From: Stictocephala bisonia
Lineage: Eukaryota > Arthropoda > Insecta > Hemiptera > Membracidae
Assembly: GCA_035578905.1 (NCBI GenBank)
Contig: JAQJVL010000248.1
Coordinates: 480,501 to 544,500, forward strand
Direction of reading: 5' to 3'
DNA length: 64,000 nt
Position 1 is the stretch's first letter; each line of letters starts with the position of its first letter. Shown piece after piece: positions 47,881 to 59,259 of the stretch. A model generated the notes under the pieces. The model saw only the letters and a list, made by a program, of their open reading frames with translations, did no database searches and had not been told where the DNA came from. Position numbers and translations under genes: made by a program.

Positions 47881-49222
47881 CTGAAGCCCTGTTTGTTTAA
47901 AAACTATTTACAAAGTAAGAAAAGCCTTTGTTTGTGGAAACTGACAATATTTGCCCACTCAATTATCTGGGTTCATATAACAATAGTTATGGACATAGTT
48001 TGTAATATTATTCCCATTCAGTTGCTATGAAGGTCTATAAATATAAAGCTGAAAATAGAAAATGTTGCTTGAACCAAAGTTGCAATAATTTAACAAATCT
48101 GGATATTAAAGAAAGGTGATATTTTTAAGCAAGGTTTGTTATTGTAAACATGGCTGGAAGGAAACCACACAGATCTAGGGTTGAGCTTATAATGCTATCT
48201 CAAGGGTTTTTTATGACGGCAAATAACAAAATTTCCTGTAACTATAGTACTATACAGAGAAATTTCATTTACATATTATTGAATATTACAGTGTAGTATG
48301 CTTGCTTATAACTTACATCTGAAAAAATGATGCTATAACCAAGCTATAGACAAAAAATAGTTTGACAACTAAATTTTCATTTGTTAAAAAAAATTAGTTT
48401 TTTCTGTTCTTTGCCTATAACAGTGTATTTGGTTGCTTAGTGTTCGTACATTAGAGAATTCAAGTAGAACCTTATCTCAATCTCTGTCTACATGATTAAT
48501 ACTTGCAGATGTCTATTTGTTCACTTTTCACAGGGACATGAGAGTACAATTTTGAAAAAAAAAGTTTGGTCCATACATGCTTGAGATGTTTTTAGGCAAT
48601 TTTAACCTGCCATATCTGACAACGTATTTTGGGAAAAACATTTAAAATCGGCTTTGATCCTATTTTGTGCAGCTAGGCCTATATTCTAAACTTTGATTTT
48701 GCTGTTCTGTATTCTCTAACTGTGTGAAAGACTTAAGGCCATTTTAATCTTTGACATCCAATATGAGGATCCATCTCCAAAGTTACAATGTTATTGTCAT
48801 GGATGGAAAATGGTTGGTTTTAATGTTGCTCCTAAACATAATTTAATTTACACTTTGATACTGTAGCGAAGCAAAGCACAGCTATACAACTAGTGATAAG
48901 TAAAAACGAAAATTTTTATGTAATGTGTGCTTAACAGTCAATCGGAAAGCTGGGATTGAACATAAAACTTTGGATTTCAAGTGGTGTTGTGCTGCCTGTG
49001 ATTATGTCATTTCAGGACGTTGAGTCGGTTTTAAATACTCAGCCCATAATGTGGATTGATACTTTTTAAACATTAATGAGCCAATGTTCACTGTTTTGAG
49101 TTTAGAAGTTTTTAAATGTTTAAAAGTTTACCTTTTTTCTAAACTGTGTAGATTTTTTTATATTGTTTAAATTTTGAATAACTATATAACATGTTCAGTA
49201 ATTTAAAAAAACAATATAATAT
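47881..49222. other. AT-rich spacer, no gene recognised
   Basis: Short ORFs only. One TAGGCCTA palindrome occurs at 48674-48681. I see no repeat ends. Confidence 0.5.
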
Positions 49223-49226
49223 TTAA

Positions 49227-49612
49227 GAGGCTGTTGGATGCTGACGGCCATATTGGTTTTAATCCCATAACAACAATGTTATTTTTTAACTGGACATACG
49301 ATCACACGTATCCAAACTAAACAGTTATTTTTAAACAGATTTTTTCCAAACAGATTGCATTCACTCAAGAATGAAATTGTGCATTGGAATTGCTTTGCGA
49401 ATTCCTAATTAGTTTTATAGAAAATATTTAGTGTTAAGTTTTTATTTTTATCTATTTTTCAAAACGAGGTGTATGTATTCAAATTGTCAAAAGCAAACCA
49501 ATATGATAATATTCAAAATGACACCCCATACAGAAACGAAAAAATATGGACACACAAATAACATTGTTCTTATGGGACTAAAACCAACATGTCCGACAGC
49601 CTCTGCAGTCTC
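49227..49612. mobile_element. MITE copy 1 (about 386 bp, long inverted ends)
   Basis: The ends are mutually inverted over about 55 bp: GGCCATATTGGTTTTAATCC, then ATAACAACAATGTTATTT on the left and the inverse on the right. The copy is flanked by TTAA on both sides (49223-49226 and 49613-49616). A second copy is at 54236-54634. There is no coding capacity. Confidence 0.82.
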
Positions 49613-49765
49613 TTAAGTTTATGTATGAAAGTAAAAATATTGCAGGTCAGAAATGTCATAAGTAAAACAATTCCATTTCACTTTTCAAAACAAATCATTC
49701 GTCAGTATTTAAGGCATGAAAATATTGCATTATATTTTAATTCAAAGTAAAAATAACCTAATATT

Positions 49766-50562
49766 AGGGTGTCCAGCAACAAGGAAAATCTGGAAAAGTC
49801 AGGGAATTTTAATGACCTGGAAAAGTCAGAGAAAAATCATAGAATTTAAAACAAAACCTGGAATATTCTAACAAGAACACCAGTGTGTTGTGATTTGTAA
49901 TAGTCACTATATACTTGGGTGCTCTACAAAAGATCTTTTATTTTGTTCAGTACTAAATGTTAATTTCATATGCCATTAAATATTCTAAATTATGAAAAAG
50001 CTACTTAATTCCTTTGCTTATGCTTGTTCGACCTCATACAACTAGTTTAATACCGCTAAAAGATTAAAACTTACTGAAATAATTTTCTGATTAGTACTTG
50101 TTAAATAAGTCATAGACCTATCATTTATGCTGGTTTTGGGGTAATTATAATTTGGCACCGTTTTTCAAGGCATTGAAAATTGTCATAATTTAACAATAGA
50201 ATCAAAGGTTTCTTTGCTTTTTTACTCAAAGCTAATTATAAATATTTTTTAAATTCTACCTCTACTTTAGAAAGTAGTTTAAAAAGAATAATTATTGTAG
50301 GTAATAGTTTTGAATTTAATTATTACGATTATCAATAAAAAGAAATATTTGTGAAATATTGATATTTTGGTTATTAATAATTGTAACTGACTGTAAATAA
50401 ATAACATAATGTATGTACAGGGTAGTGCATAATATTACTATTAAGTTAAATAGACGTTTATGTCACTATGTCGATTTAGGGTCAGGGAAATTTTGTATGA
50501 AATCACGGATTGGTCAGGGAAAAGTCAGGGAATTTGTTTAAGGAGGTTTACTGGACACCCTG
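49766..50562. mobile_element. MITE with AGGGTGTCCAG ends (about 797 bp)
   Basis: AGGGTGTCCAG starts at 49766 and its inverse, CTGGACACCCT, ends at 50562. Both ends are followed inward by repeats of GGAAAAGTCAGGGAAT type. The flanks do not show a clear target duplication. Interior non-coding. Confidence 0.7.
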
Positions 50563-51275
50563 AATCTTTTTTTAAAAATGTACAAAAGTTGGTGTATTGC
50601 AAAAAAAATGTATGTATATGCATTCAAATATTCAATATATTTTATAACATACTCTTATTACAAGAAAATTAAATTAATTTTCAATCTGTATATGAGGTTA
50701 TGTTTATTTTTAATAATTGTGAGAAAAAATAATTATGCTTAAACATACTAAAATTTACTTTAGGTCCATGATTTGAAATGTTTTAGATATACCGTATTAA
50801 AATTGATTACTTTAACTTAGGGAAATGACTAGTAAGTTTTGAAAATATATTGGTAAAATTCATTCAGTAACAGACAAATGCTGTAATGCAATATATTTAA
50901 GTATTGTTAGCGTCAGTATGGTACAGTAATTATTGTATTTGAGTTTATCTGCATAGGCCTGATGAGTCTGGCTTATAGGTGTATATAGTATAAATTGACG
51001 TTTCCTATTTTTGTTAACACAAATCAATGGAAATAAAACACTCTTGATTCTTAATTGAAATAAGATTATTAGAAAGTGTTTGTTTATCCATAAGCTAACC
51101 TACAGGTATTATTACCAAATATTTATTAATTTAATATGTCTACTATTTTATGAAATTGACAAAATTGAAAAATGACAGAACTTTTGTAATATGAGCCTGA
51201 ATTATTATAATTTTTTAGTATTTATATTTTCTTATTTGCTGTAATTATAATATTATAAAATATAAATAAACAAAG
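50563..51275. other. AT-rich spacer
   Basis: No gene recognised. Confidence 0.5.
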
Positions 51276-51509
51276 ATGAGAAACGTGGGTAATACTCGCT
51301 CTACGAAAGCAGTGTACATTTCCTTTAAAACGCCGCTTCCTGAGCTAAGGGAGACGGCAGACAACAGGCTCGGTATATCCAAGCTTGTTTGGGAGGCCCT
51401 GACTTCCCACCAAAACATCAAAGGCTCCCGTCTTAGCCTCGCCCGCACCGTTCCCATGGGCACGGCCAGGACATTTGCAAACCACACCGTAATTACTCTC
51501 TTCAAGTAG
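51276..51509 (+). CDS. Short ORF with coding-like codon use, unassigned
   Basis: 77 codons from ATG 51276 to TAG 51507-51509. The third codon positions are markedly C/G-rich (ACG, CCG, CTC, GCC, CGC, ACC, GGC) in otherwise AT-rich DNA, which favours this strand and frame as once or now translated. The sequence includes YISFKTPLPELRETADNRLG and ARTVPMGTARTFANHTVITL. I recognise no domain. It could be a small gene, a 3'-terminal exon (AG at 51274-51275 precedes the ATG, but without a pyrimidine tract) or a fragment of a mobile element. The minus strand is also open across this segment but has a less natural codon pattern. Confidence 0.4.
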   Translation: MRNVGNTRSTKAVYISFKTPLPELRETADNRLGISKLVWEALTSHQNIKGSRLSLARTVPMGTARTFANHTVITLFK

Positions 51510-51849
51510 GCAATTTTTAACCTAATTGATTTATAAAAAACAGTACCAGGTGGAATATAATATGTAGAATTTCGAAAACAAAGTACACTATATTGTCATT
51601 TCAGATGCTTAAAAAAGATTTTAAGGCACATTCCTTGTGTATAAATGTATTTTTATTAGAATAATAATTGTGCAATAAAAATTAAATACATACGATGAAT
51701 AACCCATGTGTGTTCGTGTGTATTTTTGGGCGTATTTACATGTAGTACAATACTTGGGAGGGAGAAGGGTAATCCAGTGACTGCGTGATTGGTGTTCGTT
51801 AAAAGTAATATAGCATATACATAAAAATATAGATACAAATGGTATTCCA

Positions 51850-52220
51850 TTTGTATAATATTGGACCTTGCCTACTTCACCAACGTCCGTCCCAGGTTCC
51901 CCGTTCCACATGACGCAGCACACAGTATAGTATCGGTCACTATTATCACTATAGCAGTCCACTGTTTTTTCTACTCTTAGTTTTCCAATCAAAATGCAAG
52001 ATTTATTTTGAGAGATACCTTCAGGGTAAACCTTGATCGAGGGAGTCCGAGGTTCACGAAGTAGCCGAGGAGTAGGTGACATTGAATAGCCATGGAAAGG
52101 GTTAGAGAATCTTATTTTGGTAATGAGGACCTGAGTGGTGTTGTCGCTTCCGAGGGTGGTATACTTACTTAGGAGTGCGGGTGGAAAACTGAAGAAAACC
52201 TCAATTGGAAATCCGCTCAT
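51850..52220 (-). CDS. Possible exon, unassigned
   Basis: A minus-strand frame opens at ATG 52218-52220 and stays open for about 199 codons to 51621. Its first about 125 codons look protein-like: FPIEVFFSFPPALLSKYTTL, then PRLLREPRTPSIKVYPEGIS, then KLRVEKTVDCYSDNSDRYYT and CCVMWNGEPGTDVGEVGK. The remaining part resembles translated non-coding DNA, so I end the call at about 51850. A strong donor-like CTAAGTAAGT lies inside the frame, so exon limits are unsure. No family is recognised. Confidence 0.3.
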
Positions 52221-52411
52221 ATCTCCCTTATTTTCCGTCCAACCTCAACGACCTTTCTTTTATTTTGTAGGTAATAACGAGTTCAATGCAAAGGTTTATT
52301 ATTACTTTAAAAAACATTTTCCGTAAATAATAGAATATAATATTTTTACATTTAGAAGTAAAGTTATTGAAAACCTGATACATTATGTTTAATTTAATTA
52401 AAAAGCCATTT

Positions 52412-53470
52412 TACGTGTATAGTTGGGTCGATACAATTGTACGTGTATGGGTGGGTAGTTGGGTCGATACAATTGTACGTGTATGGGTGGGTAGATGGGT
52501 CGATACAATTGTATGGGTGGGTAGATGGGTCGATACCATTGTAAGTGTGTGGGTGGGTAGGTGGGTCGATACAATTGTACGTGTATGGGTGGGTAGGTGG
52601 GTAGATACCATTGTATGGGTGGGTGGATGGGTCGATACCATTGTAAGTGTGTGGGTGGGACGATACCATTGTATGGGTGGGTAGGTAGGTCGATACCATT
52701 GTATGGGTGGGTAGATGGGTCGATACCATTGTATGGGTGGGTAGATGGGTTGATACCATTGTATGGGTGGGTAGGTGGATCGATACCATTGTATGGGTGG
52801 GTAGATGGGTCGATACCATTGTATGGGTGGGTAGGATGGGTCGATACCATTGTATGGGTGGGTAGGTGGGTCGATACCATTGTATGGGTGGGTAGGTGGG
52901 TCGATACCATTGTATGGGTGGGTAGATGGGTTGATACCATTGTATGGGTGGGTAGGTGGATCGATACCATTGTATGGGTGGGTAGATGGGTCGATACCAT
53001 TGTATGGGTGGGTAGGTGGGTCGGTACCATTGTAACTGTATGGGTGGGCGGATTGGTCAAAACCATTGTATGTGTATGGGTGGGTAGGTGGGTCGATATC
53101 ATTGTAAGTGTGTGGGTGGGTAGGTGGGTCGATAACATTGTACGTGTATAGGTGGGTCGATACCATTGTACGTGTATAGGTGGGCGGATTGGTCAAAATA
53201 ATTGTATGTGTATGGGTGGGTAGGTGGGTCGATATCATCGTAAATGTATGAGTGGGTAGGTGGGTCGATCACATTGTACCTGTATAGGTGGGTCGATACC
53301 ATTGTACGTGTATGGGTGGGAGGTGGATCGATATCATTGTAAGTGTATGGGTGGGTAGGTGGGTCGATATCATTGTAAGTGTATGGGTGGGTGGATGGGT
53401 TAAAACTATTTTACTTGTATGGGTTGGTGGATGGGTCACTTCCCCGTATTTGTATGGGAGGGTGGTTTAT
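52412..53470 (-). repeat. 36/30-bp minisatellite, about 33 copies
   Basis: Read on the minus strand the 36-bp unit begins GTACAATGGTATCGACCCAC and ends CCATACAC. Central copies (about 52655-53030) lack a hexamer between CCATAC and AATGG and are 30 bp long. The edge copies keep 36 bp. Long ORFs across it on both strands (up to 275 codons, Thr-His-Pro-rich) are artefacts of the repeat. Same unit family as 4946-5047. Confidence 0.95.
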
Positions 53471-53481
53471 AAGGTGACGTC

Positions 53482-53868
53482 ATTATATACATACAACATC
53501 ATAGATACTATCCATGTATGATGTACTGTAAGTTGGTCTTGACTATCCACATACGACATCATAGATACTATCCATGTATGATGTACTGTAAGTTGGTCTT
53601 GACTATCCACATATGACATCATAGATACTAACCATGTATGATGTACTTTAAAGTATGATGTACTGTAAGTTGGTCTTGACTATCCACATACGACATCATA
53701 GATACTATCCATGTATGATGTACTGTAAGTGGGTCTTGACTATCCACATACGACATCATAGATACTATCCATGTATGATGTACTGTAAGTTGGTCTTGAC
53801 TATCCACATACGACATCATAGATAATATCCATTTATGATGTACTGTAAGTTGGTCTTGACTATCCACA
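53482..53868. repeat. 60-bp tandem repeat, about six copies
   Basis: The unit has GTCTTGACTATCCACATA, GACATCATAGATACTATCC and ATGTATGATGTACTGTAAGT. ACATCATA and TATGATGT pair within each unit. One copy carries a 16-bp internal duplication at about 53643-53658. The array directly abuts the 36/30-bp array but is unrelated to it in sequence. Confidence 0.93.
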
Positions 53869-54235
53869 AATCTGAAAATAATATAGGCCCTAATTTACAA
53901 CAATGAGATCACGTTGTATAGTTTTTAAGATTCAAGACAATGTACTGTGTTGTTTGTATAGTTACACTAAGCAGCACGTTATACATATGTAATACAGATT
54001 TGCTGTTAAAGGTGGTTTTTTTCACCAATTGGGTGAATCGACCACTTCAGAATACCGTGCGAGAATCTGTTCTAACGCACGATCAGTTATTGGATTTACC
54101 TCAACTCTTTAACTGAAAAGTGACCTTGGTTAAATGCTGTTTAAACGGTAGCTTTTTCATACCTTAAACATGAAATAAACCATGTATACTGTGCCCGAGT
54201 ATGTGTACTTTATGTTGAAGACATGTTATGACTTT
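53869..54235. other. Spacer, no gene recognised
   Basis: No ORF and no repeat signature seen. Confidence 0.45.
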
Positions 54236-54634
54236 GAGGTTGTCGGAGGCTGTCGGCCATGTTGGTTTTAATTCCGTAAGAACAATGTTATTTTCAAGCA
54301 GGACATACGATCACGCGTATCCAAACCAAACAGTTATTTTTAAACTGAATTTTTCCAAACAAATTGCATTTGATCAAACATTAAATTGCTAATTAGTTTT
54401 ATAGAAAAAGATATAACTAATATTTAGTTGGCAGTTTTTATTTTCACTCATTTTTCAAAACTAGGCGTATGTATTTAAAATATCAAAAGCAAACCCAATA
54501 CGTAATATAATCACGTTTAAAATGACACCTCATAAACAATTTTTAGGTCAATAAATAACGAAAAAATATGGATTCGCAAATAACATTGTTCTTATGTGAT
54601 TAAAACCAAGATGGCCGACTGCCTCTGCAGACTC
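54236..54634. mobile_element. MITE copy 2 (about 399 bp)
   Basis: Colinear with 49227-49612 over its whole length, including CATACGATCAC, CGTATCCAAAC and AAACAGTTATTTTTAAAC. The inverted ends contain GTCGGCCAT, TTGGTTTTAAT and AAGAACAATGTTATTT. The flanks are CTTT and TTTA, so the TTAA duplication of copy 1 is not confirmed here. Confidence 0.82.
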
Positions 54635-55451
54635 TTTAGACATTGAGATTCAGTAAAATTTAATAATTTTATCTATATAAGAGATTTTTTCCAGGCATGT
54701 CTTCTTTAAACCTTTATCTTTTTCACCTCTATACGCGCTTATCACAGTGCCTGATTTTTTAAAAATATTTCGATAGTTCTAAAATTGATTTGGACAAACT
54801 GCACCAGTCAGTGTCATTAATCATGCAGGACAACGCTGTTATTGAATTTCACTTTTCTATTTTATTTATTTAAAGATGGCAGAATACCTAAAATAATTGT
54901 TAAATAGATTATAAGTAGAAATTACAACATAAGTATTGGTAATATATTTATAATACGACTATTTCCAGTTTTATTTAACTTTTTTGGCTTTAAGCTTGAA
55001 GTTTATCACAAGTAAATTGGGTGCCGTCAGGTTGACACAGAATATCGCATTAAACAAACATTTAAGAAGAGGCAATTTAAATGTTCAGTGATCGTTAAGT
55101 TATTCAAGCTAATTAGACATTTGTTCTTTGAATAGTACTAGGGGACACCCCTACACTCTTCACGTGCACTCCACATCACTCATGTAATTTGTTAATTTCT
55201 GCACAGTGCACACTTACATTGTTAAAAAATAACATCTAATGTCAAGATGCACTGTCCTAAGCTCCCACATTCGCGCGGTGATCCGTAGGTAACAAATGTT
55301 CTGATTGGCCGCTATCAGGACATTTGAGTTCTACTTTATTTTAGCTCTTTGAGACAAAATACTTAAAAGTCCTTTGCATCTAGAGTTTATAAATGATATT
55401 GTGCCAAGCTTAGTGGTCCGAAGCTTTCGAGTTTACCATCACCACTAAAAT
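54635..55451. other. Spacer with the second AGGGGACACCCCT repeat
   Basis: The segment shared with 35795-35860 lies at 55133-55185. The remainder has no recognised gene or terminus. Confidence 0.45.
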
Positions 55452-55530
55452 TCTCTTGGAGGGTCATCATCTCACTCACTGTACGTGCATGGTTAGGTGG
55501 GAGGGTCATTATCACTGTACATGTTTTTAT
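55452..55530 (-). repeat. Two copies of the 36-bp minisatellite unit
   Basis: On the minus strand one unit runs from GTACAGTGATAATGACCCTC through CCACCTAACCATGCAC to the next GTACAGTGAG. It is exactly 36 bp, with the block order of the larger arrays. A second, degenerate unit adjoins it. Confidence 0.75.
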
Positions 55531-56800
55531 GTTTATCAATAAAGAACTATAAAAATATAAAGAACACTTAGCAACTTGAATGGATTGTAGTGATTTTGTA
55601 TACACATATTAATACTTAAGAACAAATGAATAACAAGTATAAGTATACAAAATAATACTCCACTCTTAGCTTGTAAAAAGTGGTTTTTATTTTTAGTTTA
55701 AAGTAGGGCATCGAAGAATAAAAAGACTGGAATAAGAACTAACCACTGTTATGAAAAACCTGGCATTATCTCTTTTAATTGAGGGTAGGTTAAAATATTA
55801 GCAGTATGAATGTTGTGTTCTCGTTGAATTCATGTGTAAGAGGTAAGAGGTCTCGTTGAATTCATAAGAGGTTAAAAAATCTTTGTTATCTTCGAGGAAC
55901 TAACAGGAACAAACGAATAACTAAGGATTGACATGTGAAACACAGGACTGTTGTGGACGTAATACAATGTAGGTGCGAAGTATGCGAATTAGCTTAATTC
56001 TTGGCGAACCTCGGTGATTTTTGTGAGGACTAGAACGAAGAATGCACGATTTTTGTGAGGTCTAGAACGAATAATGCACGATTTTTGTGAGGACTAGAAC
56101 GAAGAATTCACGATTTTTGTTTTTTTATATTTTTATGATTTGATACACGTTATTGTACTGTGTCTCATATTTGGGGCGTGTTGAAATTGGAGGGTACAGT
56201 TGAAGTACCCATTTAATTCTGGCTCTACATTTATTTATTTTTGCGCATCTAAGGAAAACTTTGCGAGAACTAACAAGAACTAACGACTTATATGTCTAAT
56301 ACGGCATTATCTCTTTATATTGAGGGAACACTAAAATTAGGAGTGTGAAGTTGGCGTAGCCATTGAACATTTAACGGACGTTTTCAGTTCCACGAAAGTA
56401 TTAAGTTTATTACTTTTGGGGAACTAATTTCTTGTGAGAACTAACGGTAAATAAGTAGGAACTAACTAATATAAAACACGTGTGAAGGCTTGATTGTGTA
56501 CAACAGCTTCACAGACCTCTTTCACGTTAGCGCACGTTGATTGCTATTTTTCTATTTATCGTTTTTGTTTTTTGTGTCTTGGATACTGTTCTAAATTGAT
56601 GGACTACAAAGGCTGTCGGCTGTCAGTAATGGAGCCTTCAGGGCTTGACTCTCCCGAAATGACATCGATGTATTCTTATATACATTGATGTGAAATGCAC
56701 TCTTCAGGGCCCTTTGACGCGTTTAGGGATATATTTTTGTGGGGACTGAGATATAAATGTAACTTAGGTGAAAGTTGACGAGAATTCGCCATGAAGGAAG
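55531..56800. repeat. Degenerate duplicated region with a 32-bp triplication
   Basis: Segments at about 55738-55830 and 56265-56350 are diverged copies (GAACTAAC, GGCATTATCTCTTT, ATTGAGGG). GAACTAAC-type motifs recur through 56470. A 32-bp unit with GATTTTTGTGAGG and CTAGAACGAA is repeated three times at 56013-56114. There is no gene; a 64-codon ORF at 56494 has no domain. Confidence 0.65.
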
Positions 56801-58020
56801 AGAGTAAGTTTCGCTACGTATCTGTTAGTGGACGAGTTCATTTTTACTATTTTAAACCATGAATGTTCCTAAAAGTGTTAATTATTATATAAATTTCAGT
56901 ACAACACCACAGTATTATATTGAGTAAACTTAAAAGATAACAATGATTAACAAGGGTCATACAATTATTTTTTATTTGGGAAATCCAAACTACCTATAAT
57001 GTTCTTACACCCGGCAAACTTACTTTGGGTCGTAATTGCCGTGCTGAATATCCAACGCACATATTACAGCCGGGTTCACAAAATTGATAGTAAATGATAT
57101 CGTGCGGATTTTTAAAAGAACTTATAATATTACAATTAATGTTTATCCATTTGTGTGTGTATTTTTTTCATTTAAGAAAAATAGATAATTTTGCGAAAAT
57201 TCAAGTACGTAAAACAAGTTAAAAATAAGTTTTTTATGTAGTTTGAATAGTTAGTTTAAAAATGTAATGAGACAAAGTGACGGGCAGTCTGTGAGTAGGC
57301 TTTGAGTTGGTGAAGTGGCTAAGGCAGCGCCCCCAGACTTGGGTACAATATCTCCGTGGCCAACGGCCGAGTTGTGTATAAACAGGTCATGACCCAGACA
57401 GGCCAAGACCTTGCTGAAATCAAGGAAAATTCCGGTCATCCGCCCCGTCCAGGCTCACTCTGGGATCTCGGTAATTTTTCACCTGACACTGGGCACTTGA
57501 CAGAGTATAGCTCCATTTTCAGCACACGATTGTCGGTCCTTCATTGTTCGGAAACGTTAAGACATGACCGACAAAATATCGTTCGAATTTGTGATTGCTG
57601 TATTGAGTAAACATTTTAAATCATAATATATAATATGATATTTGACTACTTAGAAACTGTGAAATACCATTTTGAAATTTGAATAGCCTAATATTTATAC
57701 GTCTTTGGTAAAGTTCCAACCTTTAACAGGCTATTTGCACTGGTAGGGACTACAAGTAGCAGAATAAAAAATCTTATGCTGTAGATAGGTCTTTAGTGAT
57801 TGATCTTTTAATAATTAATATGTTTTAAACGTTAATATAGCCTATAAAGAACATTTGAGGTGGTTTGGCCAGACGATATTTAATAATCTGTATAATAGGA
57901 TAATTTAGATTTAGAGAAACATTGACATACACGATACTTCAAAGTATGCGATGAGTTGACACTGATGATACTCGCACCCATCCTCACACGATTATTACGA
58001 CCATCGATATATAACTACAT
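56801..58020. other. Spacer with a GC-richer patch
   Basis: 57280-57610 is GC-richer, with an open frame of 84 codons (plus) and no domain. It may be the remnant of a repeat. Elsewhere the sequence is AT-rich. A perfect 11-bp palindrome, ACCATCGATAT (58000-58010) with its inverse at 58019-58029, marks the start of the next array. Confidence 0.45.
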
Positions 58021-58770
58021 ATCGATGGTTACGACGTGATCGGCCCTCCCTTCACACATCTTCCATGGTCAGTCCTCCCAATTACTCTCACACGTAAGTT
58101 ACGACGTGATCGGCCCTTCCTTCACACATCTTCCATGGTAAGTCCTCCCAATTACTCTCACACGTAAGTTACGACGTGGTCGGTCCTCCCTTCCACACAT
58201 CTTCCATGGTCACTCTTCCCAATTACTCTCACACATAAGTTACGATTTGATCGGACCTCCCTTCCACACACCTTCCATGGTCAGTCTTCACAATTACTCT
58301 CACACATAAGTTACGACGTGATCGGACCTCCCTTTCACACACCTTTCATGGTCAGTCCTCCCAATTACTCTCATACATAAGTTACGACGTGGTCGGTCCT
58401 TACAACCAACCCCCATGGTCAGTCCTCCCAATTACTCTCACACATAAGTTACGACGTGGTCGGTCCTTCCAACCAACCCCCATGGTCAGTTCTCCCAATT
58501 ATCCCCACATGTAAGTTTTGAAGTGGTGGGTCCTCCCACCCTCCTTCCTTCGACTCACTTCCCATGGTCAGTTCTTCCACTTACCCTCACACAAAAGTTG
58601 CAACGTGGTCGGACTTCCCAATCCACCTCCCATAGTCAGTCCTCCCATTTACCCTTACACGTAAGTTACGTCGTCATGGTTCCTCCCATTCACCTCCCAT
58701 TGTCAGTCCTCTCACACAGTCTCACGTATAAGTTACGACATGGTCGAACCTCCCATCTACCCTCGACCAG
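58021..58770 (+). repeat. 70-bp minisatellite built from two 36-bp-type units
   Basis: About ten copies. Each has GTTACGACGTGATCGG, CCTCCC, CACACATCTTCCATGGTCAG, then TCCTCCCAATTACTCTCACA. The first half is 36 bp and the second 34 bp. Both keep the pattern ACGTxx, then GG/GTC, then CCTCCC, then CACAC of the 36-bp family, so this is a dimeric derivative. Copies near the right end vary more. Confidence 0.85.
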
Positions 58771-59259
58771 TAAGGTGGGTCCAGGAAGGACTGCTATTGC
58801 TGTCTTTGCAGTACGTAGATGGTCTGCCGCTGATTTGTTTAGGGAGTGAATGAGAGAAGTTATACAATCGAAGACTATCATTACTTCCGTTAGGAAGAAA
58901 TTACGAGAGCAAGACGATGATAGCTAACATTTCTGCTGTACCAGTCGGCCTGTTGCGATTGTCAACAGAAGAACTATGTTAAAGTCATACTAGGTTATAG
59001 TACACCGTCATCTTTGATCACATACCTAATTTTAATTATATCTAAAATATATCAAGGTACGTAAAAATGATCAAAATTTCAATTAGACATTTGGATACAA
59101 TAAGGACTTATACAGTCCATTATACCTCTATCATTCAGAATGTTACGATGAAAAAGTAACGGTAGTATGGTCATGGCAAGAATACATAATAATAAAATAA
59201 TAATACACAAATGACGCCACTATTTAACTAATTCGTACGAATGAATTAATGAAACATAA

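Noticed and set aside
52394..53302. Thr/His/Pro- or Trp/Val/Gly-rich ORFs up to 275 codons
   Set aside because: Translation of the 36/30-bp minisatellite in several frames at once.
52412..53470. Telomeric or subtelomeric repeat (TGGGT-rich)
   Set aside because: The unit is a 36/30-bp minisatellite with a mixed core, not a 5-6-bp telomere repeat, and lies internally.
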